Assembly: GCF_011751075.1 (NCBI RefSeq)
Contig: NZ_JAALLN010000002.1
Span: forward strand, 576,709-640,708
Source: Flavobacterium poyangense
Lineage (GTDB): Bacteria; Bacteroidota; Bacteroidia; Flavobacteriales; Flavobacteriaceae
Direction: 5' to 3'
DNA length: 64,000 bases
Part shown: in pieces, positions 34,048 to 41,021 of the stretch
Position numbering within the stretch: the first letter of the stretch is position 1
Layout: every line of letters begins with the position of its first letter
Position numbers and translations under genes: made by a program
Notes under the pieces: model-generated
Database searches by the model: none
The model's input: the letters and a program-made list of their open reading frames with translations, nothing else
What the model was told of the DNA's origin: nothing

Positions 34048-35364
34048 TTATAAATCGAATCCTAAACTTACCCCTAACTTAGTGGCAATGATTTTAGTAA
34101 TACGTTGTTTTAATTCGGGTATTTTGATACTCTCGATAACAGCATTTGAGAAAGCATACATTAATAATGCTTTTGCTTCTTTTTTAGGAATTCCGCGGGA
34201 TTGCATGTAGAACATCGCTGTTTCGTCAAGCTGTCCGACAGTACAACCGTGAGAACATTTTACATCATCTGCAAAAATTTCTAATTGAGGTTTTGCATTG
34301 ATAGTTGCTTTATCGCTCAATAGAATGTTATTGCTTTTTTGGAAAGCGTTTGTTTTCTGAGCTTCTTTTTCTACTAAAACTTTTCCGTTGAAAACTCCCG
34401 TAGAACGATCATTGAATATTCCTTTATAATCCTGGAAACTTTCGCAATTTGGTGTTGCGTGGTTTACTAAAGTATAATGATCTACGTGTTGTTTGTCGTT
34501 AAGAATAGAAATTCCGTTTAAAGTACTTGTCAGTCTTTCACCAAAGTGATAGAAGTTAAGATTGTTACGGGTTAGATTTCCTCCAAACGAAAAAGTATGT
34601 ACGTAAGCGTGACTTTCCTGTTGTTGTGAAACATAAGTGTTGTCAATTAAATTAGCTTCGCTGTTATCGTTTTGAATTTTGTAATAATCCACAATAGCGC
34701 GTTTTTGAGCGAAAATCTCCGTAACAGCATTTGTTAAAACCGGGTTTTCATTCAAGCTTTGGTGACGTTCGATAATCTGAACATGTGAATTTTCTCCAAC
34801 AATAATCAAATTTCGAGGTTGTACCATTAGTGCTGCTTCGTTTCCTGTTGAGAAATACATGATTTCGATAGGTTTGTCGGCAACTTTCTTTTTTGGAATA
34901 TTGATAAAAGCACCTTCCATTGCAAAAGCAGTATTTAAGGTAGTAAGGCTATCGTCTTTACTTGCGATCTGATTGAAGTACGTATCAATAACCATCTTAT
35001 ATTTTGGTTTGGTCAATGCCGATGACATCAAACAAACATCAATTCCGTCGTGCGTGGTAGAAGACAAATGTGAACTGAAAACCCCATCGATAAATACCAG
35101 TTTATAGGTGTCGATTTCGTGTAAAAAGTATTTTTTTACCTGATTAAATTCAACTGCATTTTCCTGCTTTGGAAAAACCGTAAAGTCATTTTTTAAGATG
35201 GCGTTTAACGATGTGTATTTCCAAGCTTCTTCTTTTTTGGTTGGGAAACCTTTATTCTCGAAGTTTTTTAAGGCGTTCGTGCGAATGTCATGTAAATCTG
35301 AATGTACATCAACACGCTCTTCAAAAGCCATAAAAGACGATACTAATTTTTCTTTTAAATCCAT
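34048..35364 (-). CDS. sufD: Fe-S cluster assembly protein SufD
   Basis: 438 residues. A scaffold subunit that pairs with SufB and SufC. The family region EIFADDVKCSHGCTVGQLDE with the conserved Cys and His, and YMQSRGIPKKEAKALLMYAF, are clear. KEEAWKYTSLN near the N-terminus is also typical. The length is normal. The start lies 19 bp from the edge of the four-helix-bundle cassette that separates it from sufC. The downstream gene on this strand, sufS, is nearly 1.8 kb away because of the intervening serine hydrolase. Confidence 0.96.
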   Translation of the reverse strand: MDLKEKLVSSFMAFEERVDVHSDLHDIRTNALKNFENKGFPTKKEEAWKYTSLNAILKNDFTVFPKQENAVEFNQVKKYFLHEIDTYKLVFIDGVFSSHLSSTTHDGIDVCLMSSALTKPKYKMVIDTYFNQIASKDDSLTTLNTAFAMEGAFINIPKKKVADKPIEIMYFSTGNEAALMVQPRNLIIVGENSHVQIIERHQSLNENPVLTNAVTEIFAQKRAIVDYYKIQNDNSEANLIDNTYVSQQQESHAYVHTFSFGGNLTRNNLNFYHFGERLTSTLNGISILNDKQHVDHYTLVNHATPNCESFQDYKGIFNDRSTGVFNGKVLVEKEAQKTNAFQKSNNILLSDKATINAKPQLEIFADDVKCSHGCTVGQLDETAMFYMQSRGIPKKEAKALLMYAFSNAVIESIKIPELKQRITKIIATKLGVSLGFDL

Positions 35365-35383
35365 TGTTCTTTTGTTTCCTTCG

Positions 35384-35883
35384 GGTTTCAGGTTTCAAGT
35401 TTCAGGTTGTATCTATAGAAACTTATTTCCTTTGAAATCCTTTTTATTAAGATAAGTGATAAAGTTTTTTATTTTACCACTTAAGTTTTCATAATCTGTT
35501 TTTAAAATTTCGAACTTTTGTTCTGTAATATATTCAAAATCAAAAGCCCGATAAAGCTGAGATCTTATTTCTCCGGCTGAACCTTTTGCAATAGATAAGA
35601 ATTGTCTAAATTCTAAATTTCCATCTCTTTCAAAACCTTCAGCAATATTGTCCATTACAGAACCAGATGATGCTTTTATTTGATTTTTAAATCTGAAATC
35701 TGAATTCAATTTGGTTTCGATCGCGACAAGATGAATTTCTGTTGCTAATCGTCTGGCTTCTTTCCAGATTTCTAAATCTTCAAATCTATTTATCGTTGCC
35801 ATAATTTCCAGCTTTTAAAGTTAAAGAATAAACTTACAAAAAATAAGTTTAACATGGAACTAAAAAAACATGAAACATGAAAC
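35384..35883 (-). mobile_element. 500-bp inverted-repeat cassette carrying a four-helix-bundle gene
   Basis: The left arm GGTTTCAGGTTTCAAGTTTC (from 35384) and the right arm, read in reverse as GTTTCATGTTTCATGTTT (to 35883), are imperfect inverted copies. The cassette fills the sufC-sufD gap, 7 bp after the sufC stop and exactly 19 bp before the sufD start. A gene-less hairpin of the same repeat lies at 29179-29218. The mobile nature is inferred. Confidence 0.5.
35413..35802 (-). CDS. Four-helix-bundle protein (S23/IVS-encoded family)
   Basis: 129 residues. INRFEDLEIWKEARRLATEI, then FKNQIKASSGSVMDNIAEGF and REFRQFLSIAKGSAGEIRSQ-like sequence (here NLEFRQFLSIAKGSAGE) are diagnostic of the family first found as open frames in intervening sequences of 23S rRNA genes, related to the Avd protein of diversity-generating retroelements. 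These proteins form basic multimers that may bind nucleic acid. Its function here is unknown. It is the only gene in an inverted-repeat cassette between sufC and sufD and runs in the operon direction. Confidence 0.92.
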   Translation of the reverse strand: MATINRFEDLEIWKEARRLATEIHLVAIETKLNSDFRFKNQIKASSGSVMDNIAEGFERDGNLEFRQFLSIAKGSAGEIRSQLYRAFDFEYITEQKFEILKTDYENLSGKIKNFITYLNKKDFKGNKFL

Positions 35884-35890
35884 TAAAATT

Positions 35891-36637
35891 TTAGTTTTCC
35901 GCCTTAATCCAGTCGTATCCTTTTTCCTCCAGTTCGTAGGCCAATTCTTTTCCACCAGATTTTACGATTTTTCCGTTGTATAAAACGTGAACGAAATCCG
36001 GAACGATATAATCTAATAAACGTTGGTAGTGTGTGATTACGATAATGGCGTTTTTCTCGCTTTTTAATTTGTTCACACCGTTGGCAACAATTCTTAAGGC
36101 ATCAATATCAAGACCAGAATCGGTTTCGTCAAGGATGGCTAATTTTGGCTCTAACATTGCCATTTGAAAAATTTCGTTTCTTTTTTTCTCTCCACCCGAA
36201 AAACCTTCGTTTAAAGAACGGGATAAAAATTTACGATCGATTTCCAGCAATTCAGATTTCTCACGAATTACTTTTAGCATTTCGTTAGCCGGCATTTCTT
36301 CCTGACCATTTGCTTTACGAGTTTCGTTGATCGCTGTTTTCATGAAGTTTGTAACACTTACTCCGGGAATTTCTACAGGATATTGAAACGAAAGGAAAAC
36401 TCCTTTGTGTGCTCTTTCTTCCGGTGCAAGATCAGCAAGATCTTCTCCGTCAAGGAAAACTTCTCCGTCTGTAACTTCGTAGTTTTCGTTTCCGGCGATT
36501 ACAGCCGAAAGTGTACTTTTTCCGGAACCGTTTGGCCCCATGATGGCGTGTACTTCACCAGCTTTTACTTCGATATTAATTCCCTTAAGGATTTCTTTAT
36601 CCCCAATTGAGGCGTGAAGGTTTTTTATTGATAACAT
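35891..36637 (-). CDS. sufC: Fe-S cluster assembly ATPase SufC
   Basis: 248 residues. An ABC-type ATPase that drives conformational change of the SufBCD scaffold. Walker A GPNGSGKST (Lys40), signature LNEGFSGGEKKR and Walker B LAILDETDSGLD are intact, with the unusual ETDSGLD that characterises SufC. There are no membrane segments. It is preceded by a small flavin reductase gene 14 bp upstream and followed by the four-helix-bundle cassette. Confidence 0.97.
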   Translation of the reverse strand: MLSIKNLHASIGDKEILKGINIEVKAGEVHAIMGPNGSGKSTLSAVIAGNENYEVTDGEVFLDGEDLADLAPEERAHKGVFLSFQYPVEIPGVSVTNFMKTAINETRKANGQEEMPANEMLKVIREKSELLEIDRKFLSRSLNEGFSGGEKKRNEIFQMAMLEPKLAILDETDSGLDIDALRIVANGVNKLKSEKNAIIVITHYQRLLDYIVPDFVHVLYNGKIVKSGGKELAYELEEKGYDWIKAEN

Positions 36638-36651
36638 TGTTTTTTTTTCTT

Positions 36652-37140
36652 TTATATAAATGTCAATTCTATTTTTGTTGTTTGCTTTAGGATGTTAGCA
36701 TTAAAATGCGCGTGTCCTAAATATTCCATGCCTAAATAATCGGCTGTTTTTTTGAATGGTATGTAAAAACTGTCTTCAATTTCATTATCGTGTGAATTGG
36801 ATATCACGGCAATTTTCTTTCCTCTCAGTTTTCTCCCGGTTTCTTTTTCGATCCGGATTAAATCTGAAAAACGATCAAAGAAAACTTTCATGATTCCACT
36901 CATATTATACCAATAAATGGGTGTAGCAAAAATCAAAGTATCGTATTTTTCGATGATTCCTGTTATTAAAGGTAAAAAGTCGTCCTCTAAATTTTTGCTT
37001 TCATAGTCATAATAGGAAATAGAATAATCGCTTAGATTAATTATATCTACGTTTGATTCTTTAGAAATTTCGTCCACAATTTTTGTTGTGTTTCCGTTTT
37101 TTCTGGAAGAGCCTAAAATGATTACAGTTTTGTTTTCCAT
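36652..37140 (-). CDS. NADPH-dependent FMN reductase/flavodoxin-like oxidoreductase
   Basis: 162 residues. A flavodoxin-like fold with the FMN phosphate loop GSSRKNGNTTKIVDEI at the N-terminus and FATPIYWYNMSGIMKVFFDRF, typical of the iron-sulfur flavoprotein/WrbA-like NAD(P)H oxidoreductases. It is cytosolic. It lies 14 bp before sufC. It could supply electrons to Fe-S assembly, but the gene sits next to a broken toxin-antitoxin pair, so it may equally be a passenger that came with that insertion. Confidence 0.85.
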   Translation of the reverse strand: MENKTVIILGSSRKNGNTTKIVDEISKESNVDIINLSDYSISYYDYESKNLEDDFLPLITGIIEKYDTLIFATPIYWYNMSGIMKVFFDRFSDLIRIEKETGRKLRGKKIAVISNSHDNEIEDSFYIPFKKTADYLGMEYLGHAHFNANILKQTTKIELTFI

Positions 37141-37145
37141 TAATG

Positions 37146-37417
37146 TTATTCGTAATGTCCTTTTAAAGACAAAATGTCCAGTATTTCAATTGTATTTTGT
37201 TCGGTAACTCTATAGATTATTCGATGTTCCTGATTTATTCTTCTAGACCATTTTCCGGCTAGTTGATGCTTTAAAGCTTCAGGCTTTCCGATACCTTCAA
37301 AGGATGAATCATTATGTCTTCTATTAAAGCCGTAATTTTATTCATAATAGCTTTATTCCCAGATTTTTTCCAAAATTCTCTGTCTTTTTGCGCTTTTTCT
37401 GAATATATTACTTCCAC
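37146..37417 (-). pseudogene. Frameshifted YoeB/Txe-type toxin of the RelE superfamily
   Basis: On the minus strand a GTG at 37417 overlaps the antitoxin stop region and opens VEVIYSEKAQKDREFWKKSG, continuing to EDIMIHP. The frame then breaks near 37297-37302 (CCTTTGAAGG, one base short). After a one-base shift it continues EGIGKPEALKHQLAGKWSRR / INQEHRIIYRV and ends DILSLKGHYE. Both halves match YoeB-type mRNA interferases, including the KWSRRIN..HRIIY region and the terminal HY. The length of 272 bp equals 91 codons minus one base. Either the toxin is inactivated or the reference has a homopolymer error. Confidence 0.85.
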
Positions 37418-37605
37418 AAATCTTCTAACTTGATTTTAACTCCTTTCCCGTCCTCAATACTTTTTTGAGCATCCAAAATTTCTTTCACAAATTCAGGATT
37501 ATATGGTTTCTCTACTTCTTCAACAATTTCAAAACCAAGAGATTTTGCCAGTGATTTTAAAACCGGAAAATCTTTTTTCTTTACATTTTTTAAAAGGATA
37601 TCCAT
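37408..37605 (-). CDS. Antitoxin partner of the YoeB-like toxin
   Basis: 65 residues (MDILLKNVKKKDFPVLKSLA, then GFEIVEEVEKPYNPEFVKEI). It resembles small DUF2683-type antitoxins of Bacteroidota. The C-terminal half (LDAQKSIEDGKGVKIKLEDLWK region) is the usual toxin-wrapping tail. The stop codon overlaps the GTG start of the toxin frame by 10 bp. It begins 15 bp after the sufB stop codon and is on the same strand, so it should be transcribed with the suf genes. Confidence 0.8.
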   Translation of the reverse strand: MDILLKNVKKKDFPVLKSLAKSLGFEIVEEVEKPYNPEFVKEILDAQKSIEDGKGVKIKLEDLWK

Positions 37606-37620
37606 ATTACTTTGTTTTTA

Positions 37621-39069
37621 TTATCCTACAGAACCTTCCAGAGAAATTTCTAATAATTTTTGAGCTTCAACAGCAAATTCCATTGGTAATTTGTTCAAAA
37701 CGTCTTTACTGAAACCGTTTACAATCAAAGCAATCGCTTTTTCTGTCGGAATACCTCTTTGGTTGCAATAGAAAACCTGATCTTCTCCAATTTTACTTGT
37801 AGTTGCCTCGTGCTCAATTTTTGCAGAAGGATTTTTACTTTCGATATAAGGGAAGGTATGAGCTCCACAATTATTACCCATTAATAAAGAATCACATTGC
37901 GAAAAGTTTCTTGCATTCTCGGCTCTTGGACTAATTTGCACCAATCCTCTGTAGCTGTTTTGTGATTTTCCGGCAGAGATACCTTTAGAGATAATAGTCG
38001 ATTTAGTGTTTTTACCTAAATGGATCATTTTAGTTCCGGTATCGGCTTGCTGGTAATTATTGGTAACGGCGATAGAATAAAATTCTCCAACCGAATTATC
38101 TCCTTTTAGTACACAAGACGGATATTTCCAGGTTACCGCAGAACCGGTTTCTACCTGTGTCCATGAAATTTTAGCATTCGTTTCGCATAAACCTCTTTTG
38201 GTTACGAAATTATAAACACCACCTTTTCCTTCTTTGTTTCCAGGGAACCAGTTTTGAACAGTTGAATATTTAATTTCGGCATCATCCATGGCGATCAATT
38301 CAACAACAGCAGCATGTAATTGATTTTCATCACGACTTGGAGCTGTACAACCTTCCAAATAAGAAACGTAACTTCCGGCATCAGCAATAACAAGAGTTCT
38401 TTCGAATTGCCCTGTTCCTGCCTGATTGATTCTGAAATAGGTTGAAAGTTCCATTGGACAACGAACGCCTTTCGGAATATAACAGAAACTTCCGTCAGAG
38501 AAAACAGCTGAGTTTAAGGCAGCATAAAAGTTGTCTTTTTGAGGTACAACTGTTCCTAAATATTTACGAACTAATTCAGGGTGTTCTTTGATGGCTTCTG
38601 AAATTGGACAGAAAATAATTCCTTTCTCAGCCAGTGTTTTTTTGAAAGTCGTAGCGACAGAAACAGAATCGACCACAATGTCCATAGCAACATTGTTCAT
38701 CATTTTTTGTTCGTCAACAGAGATTCCTAACTTTTTGTACATTTCTAAAAGTTCAGGATCTACATCGTCTAATGTTTTATTAGGATCTACCTGCTTTGGA
38801 GCAGAGTAATAAGAAATCGCTTGGAAATCCGGTTTTTCGTAATGAACGTTTGCCCATTCCGGCTCAATCATTTCTTTCCAGGCACGAAAAGCCTCGATGC
38901 GCCATTCGGTCATCCATTCCGGTTCTTCTTTTTTAAGAGAAATAGCTCGAACGATGTCTTCGTTTAAGCCAATAGGAAACGTTTCCGACTCAATATCGGT
39001 ATAAAATCCGTATTCGTATTCTTTGGTTTCGAGTTCGATTTTTAAATCGTCTTCAGTGTATTTTGACAT
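37621..39069 (-). CDS. sufB: Fe-S cluster assembly protein SufB
   Basis: 482 residues. The main scaffold on which clusters are built. Diagnostic stretches are [51 protein letters not shown] and [20 protein letters not shown]. The length is normal for the long bacterial form. It follows the IscA-like gene by 78 bp and is the second gene of the transcript from the promoter at 39588. Confidence 0.97.
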   Translation of the reverse strand: MSKYTEDDLKIELETKEYEYGFYTDIESETFPIGLNEDIVRAISLKKEEPEWMTEWRIEAFRAWKEMIEPEWANVHYEKPDFQAISYYSAPKQVDPNKTLDDVDPELLEMYKKLGISVDEQKMMNNVAMDIVVDSVSVATTFKKTLAEKGIIFCPISEAIKEHPELVRKYLGTVVPQKDNFYAALNSAVFSDGSFCYIPKGVRCPMELSTYFRINQAGTGQFERTLVIADAGSYVSYLEGCTAPSRDENQLHAAVVELIAMDDAEIKYSTVQNWFPGNKEGKGGVYNFVTKRGLCETNAKISWTQVETGSAVTWKYPSCVLKGDNSVGEFYSIAVTNNYQQADTGTKMIHLGKNTKSTIISKGISAGKSQNSYRGLVQISPRAENARNFSQCDSLLMGNNCGAHTFPYIESKNPSAKIEHEATTSKIGEDQVFYCNQRGIPTEKAIALIVNGFSKDVLNKLPMEFAVEAQKLLEISLEGSVG

Positions 39070-39147
39070 TTTTTAGTTTTTTAAAACTTTTTGAAAAGGT
39101 TTCATTCTCAAAAGGTTTAAATTTTTGCTGTTATAAATTCTTTTGAT

Positions 39148-39477
39148 TTATAGTGAAAAAGATTCTCCACAACCACAAGTTCTGCTTGCATTTGGATTGT
39201 TGAATACAAACCCTTTTCCGTTTAATCCGCCTGAGAACTCCAGTATTGTTCCGGCTAAATATAGAAATGATTTTTTTTCAACTGCAATTGTTATGTCGTT
39301 GTCTACAAATATTTTATCGTCGTCACCTTTGGTTTTGTCAAATTTTAAATCATATGACAAACCGGAGCATCCGCCACTTCTTACACCTACGCGTACGTAA
39401 TCATGAGCGGCATCAAAACCATCGTCTTTCATCAAATCGATGATTTTCTTTTTGGCTGTATCAGAAACTTTTATCAT
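39148..39477 (-). CDS. IscA/SufA-like A-type Fe-S carrier
   Basis: 109 residues. Carries clusters or iron to target proteins. The three ligand cysteines are Cys37 in RSGGCSGLSY and Cys101/Cys103 in TCGCGESF, the strict A-type pattern. It is first in the suf gene order on this strand. The start is followed upstream by a 110-bp leader containing a hairpin. Confidence 0.95.
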   Translation of the reverse strand: MIKVSDTAKKKIIDLMKDDGFDAAHDYVRVGVRSGGCSGLSYDLKFDKTKGDDDKIFVDNDITIAVEKKSFLYLAGTILEFSGGLNGKGFVFNNPNASRTCGCGESFSL

Positions 39478-39528
39478 TGTGTTTATAGTATTTGTTTTTT
39501 TCTTTCATATTAAAAAAGCACTCGAAAT

Positions 39529-39558
39529 AGCACTAAAATGATTACATTTTAAAGTGCT
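39529..39558 (-). promoter_or_regulatory. Hairpin in the suf operon leader
   Basis: AGCACT-AAAATG pairs with CATTTTAAAGTGCT around ATTA, with a two-base bulge. It lies between the suf -7 box and the first start codon, so it is transcribed. It could be a regulatory leader structure or a protein site for control by iron or Fe-S status. There is no T run, so it is unlikely to be a terminator. Confidence 0.45.
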
Positions 39559-39587
39559 GTATCTCAATGTTAAAATGAAATTATTTG

Positions 39588-39595
39588 CAAAGATA
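39588..39595 (-). promoter_or_regulatory. Candidate -7 box (TATCTTTG) of the suf operon
   Basis: Exact TAnnTTTG match on the minus strand, 110 bp upstream of the IscA-like start. A TTA about 21 bp further upstream may be the -33 element. Confidence 0.5.
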
Positions 39596-39742
39596 CGACT
39601 TAAATACCTTTTTCCATAATGGTTCACATTATTATAACAAATGTTAAAATAGACAAAAATTATTTTGTGATCCGAAGCAGTCGTTCCGGAGTTTTGAAAT
39701 TGGATTTTCGAGAAGTTTTTTTGCCACGAATTACACGAATTT

Positions 39743-39990
39743 TCATGAATCGTTTTTTTTAACGGGCGATGTTGGTGTTGCTTATTATTTGTGTGCTGTT
39801 ATAATTAGCTTTTGCGTGAAGTTTGGTTTTACATGGTTAAGTAATTTTTCGGCAAGTTACAATTTGCACGAATTGTTTTTTTTAAACGGGTGATGTTAGT
39901 GCTGCTTATTAGTTTGTGTGTTGTTGTAATTAGCTTTAGGATAAAATTCAGTTTTCACTTTGTTAAGTAATTTTTGCAACAGATTACAAT
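39743..39990. repeat. Tandem repeat of two 124-bp units
   Basis: AACGGGCGATGTTGGTGTTG starts at 39761 and AACGGGTGATGTTAGTGCTG at 39885. Each is preceded by an ACGAATT-type word and a T run and followed by GTTAAGTAATTTTT. The 612-bp gap between the IscA-like and MBL genes holds this array, the suf promoter and the MBL promoter, and no gene. Confidence 0.8.
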
Positions 39991-40057
39991 TCCTGCAATT
40001 AGTGTCAAGTCTTTGCTTTTTTGAATATTTTTTTTAGCATATGGAAATTGGTTTTGC

Positions 40058-40065
40058 TAGCTTTG
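40058..40065 (+). promoter_or_regulatory. Candidate -7 box (TAGCTTTG) of the MBL gene
   Basis: TAnnTTTG match, 24 bp upstream of the start at 40090. Confidence 0.45.
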
Positions 40066-40089
40066 TTTTTCTAACAGAAACTTATTTTC

Positions 40090-40947
40090 ATGAAATTATA
40101 TCCAATAGAATCCGGAAATTTTAAACTTGATGGGGGTGCCATGTTTGGTGTAGTGCCTAAAACCATCTGGAGTAAAACGAATCCTGCCGACAACAATAAT
40201 TTGATTGATATCGCAGCACGTTGTCTGCTAATTGAGGACGGAAACCGACTCATTTTGATTGATACCGGAATGGGAAACAAACAGTCGGATAAGTTTTTTG
40301 GATACTACTCGCTTTGGGGATCTCATTCTTTAGATGCTTCTTTGGCAAAATACGGCTTTCACCGCGATGCTATTACCGATGTTTTTATGACACATCTTCA
40401 TTTTGATCATTGTGGAGGAAGCGTTCAGTGGAATTCGGATAAAACCGGATATGAACCTGCGTTTAAAAATGCTAAATATTGGACGAATGAAAGTCATTGG
40501 GAATGGGCAACAAAACCTAATGCCAGAGAGAAAGCCTCTTTTTTATCGGAGAATATTTTACCGATGCAGGAAAGCGGACAGTTGAACTTTATTCAGAGAC
40601 CCAATAGTGATTTTGGAGTTGCCGAAGAACTAGGTTTTGGAATTTATTATGTAGACGGTCATACCGAAAAACAGATGATTCCACATATTCAATACAAAGA
40701 TAAAACGATTGTTTTTTGTGCTGATTTATTAGCGACTGCGGGACATATTCCGTTGCCGTATGTTATGGGATATGATACGAGACCTTTATTAACAATGCCT
40801 GAGAAATCAAAATTTTTGAATGCTGCTGCAGATCATAATCATTATTTGTTTCTGGAGCATGATGCGCACAATCAAATTATAACGGTAGAACACACCGAAA
40901 AAGGAGTGCGATTGAAAGACGTTTTTACGTGTGAAGAAATCCTTTAG
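40090..40947 (+). CDS. Metallo-beta-lactamase fold hydrolase
   Basis: 285 residues. The zinc motif HLHFDHCGG gives His102, His104, Asp106 and His107. Later ligands lie in YYVDGHTEKQM and VFCADLLATAGH. The architecture matches the quorum-quenching-lactonase/AttM-like MBL group, but the substrate is not determined by sequence alone. There is no signal peptide, so it is cytosolic. It is monocistronic, ending at a bidirectional terminator shared with the LRR gene. Confidence 0.9.
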   Translation: MKLYPIESGNFKLDGGAMFGVVPKTIWSKTNPADNNNLIDIAARCLLIEDGNRLILIDTGMGNKQSDKFFGYYSLWGSHSLDASLAKYGFHRDAITDVFMTHLHFDHCGGSVQWNSDKTGYEPAFKNAKYWTNESHWEWATKPNAREKASFLSENILPMQESGQLNFIQRPNSDFGVAEELGFGIYYVDGHTEKQMIPHIQYKDKTIVFCADLLATAGHIPLPYVMGYDTRPLLTMPEKSKFLNAAADHNHYLFLEHDAHNQIITVEHTEKGVRLKDVFTCEEIL

Positions 40948-40962
40948 AAGAAACTTTTAAAC

Positions 40963-41010
40963 ATAAAAAAATCCCATTTTCAAATTGATGAAAATGGGAT
41001 TTTTAGTTTT
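40963..41010. terminator. Bidirectional terminator between the MBL and LRR genes
   Basis: Arms AAAAATCCCATTTT (40967-40980) and AAAATGGGATTTTT (40991-41004) around CAAATTGATG, with A and T tracts. It serves both converging transcripts. Confidence 0.85.
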
Positions 41011-41021
41011 AGCTCAATTAT

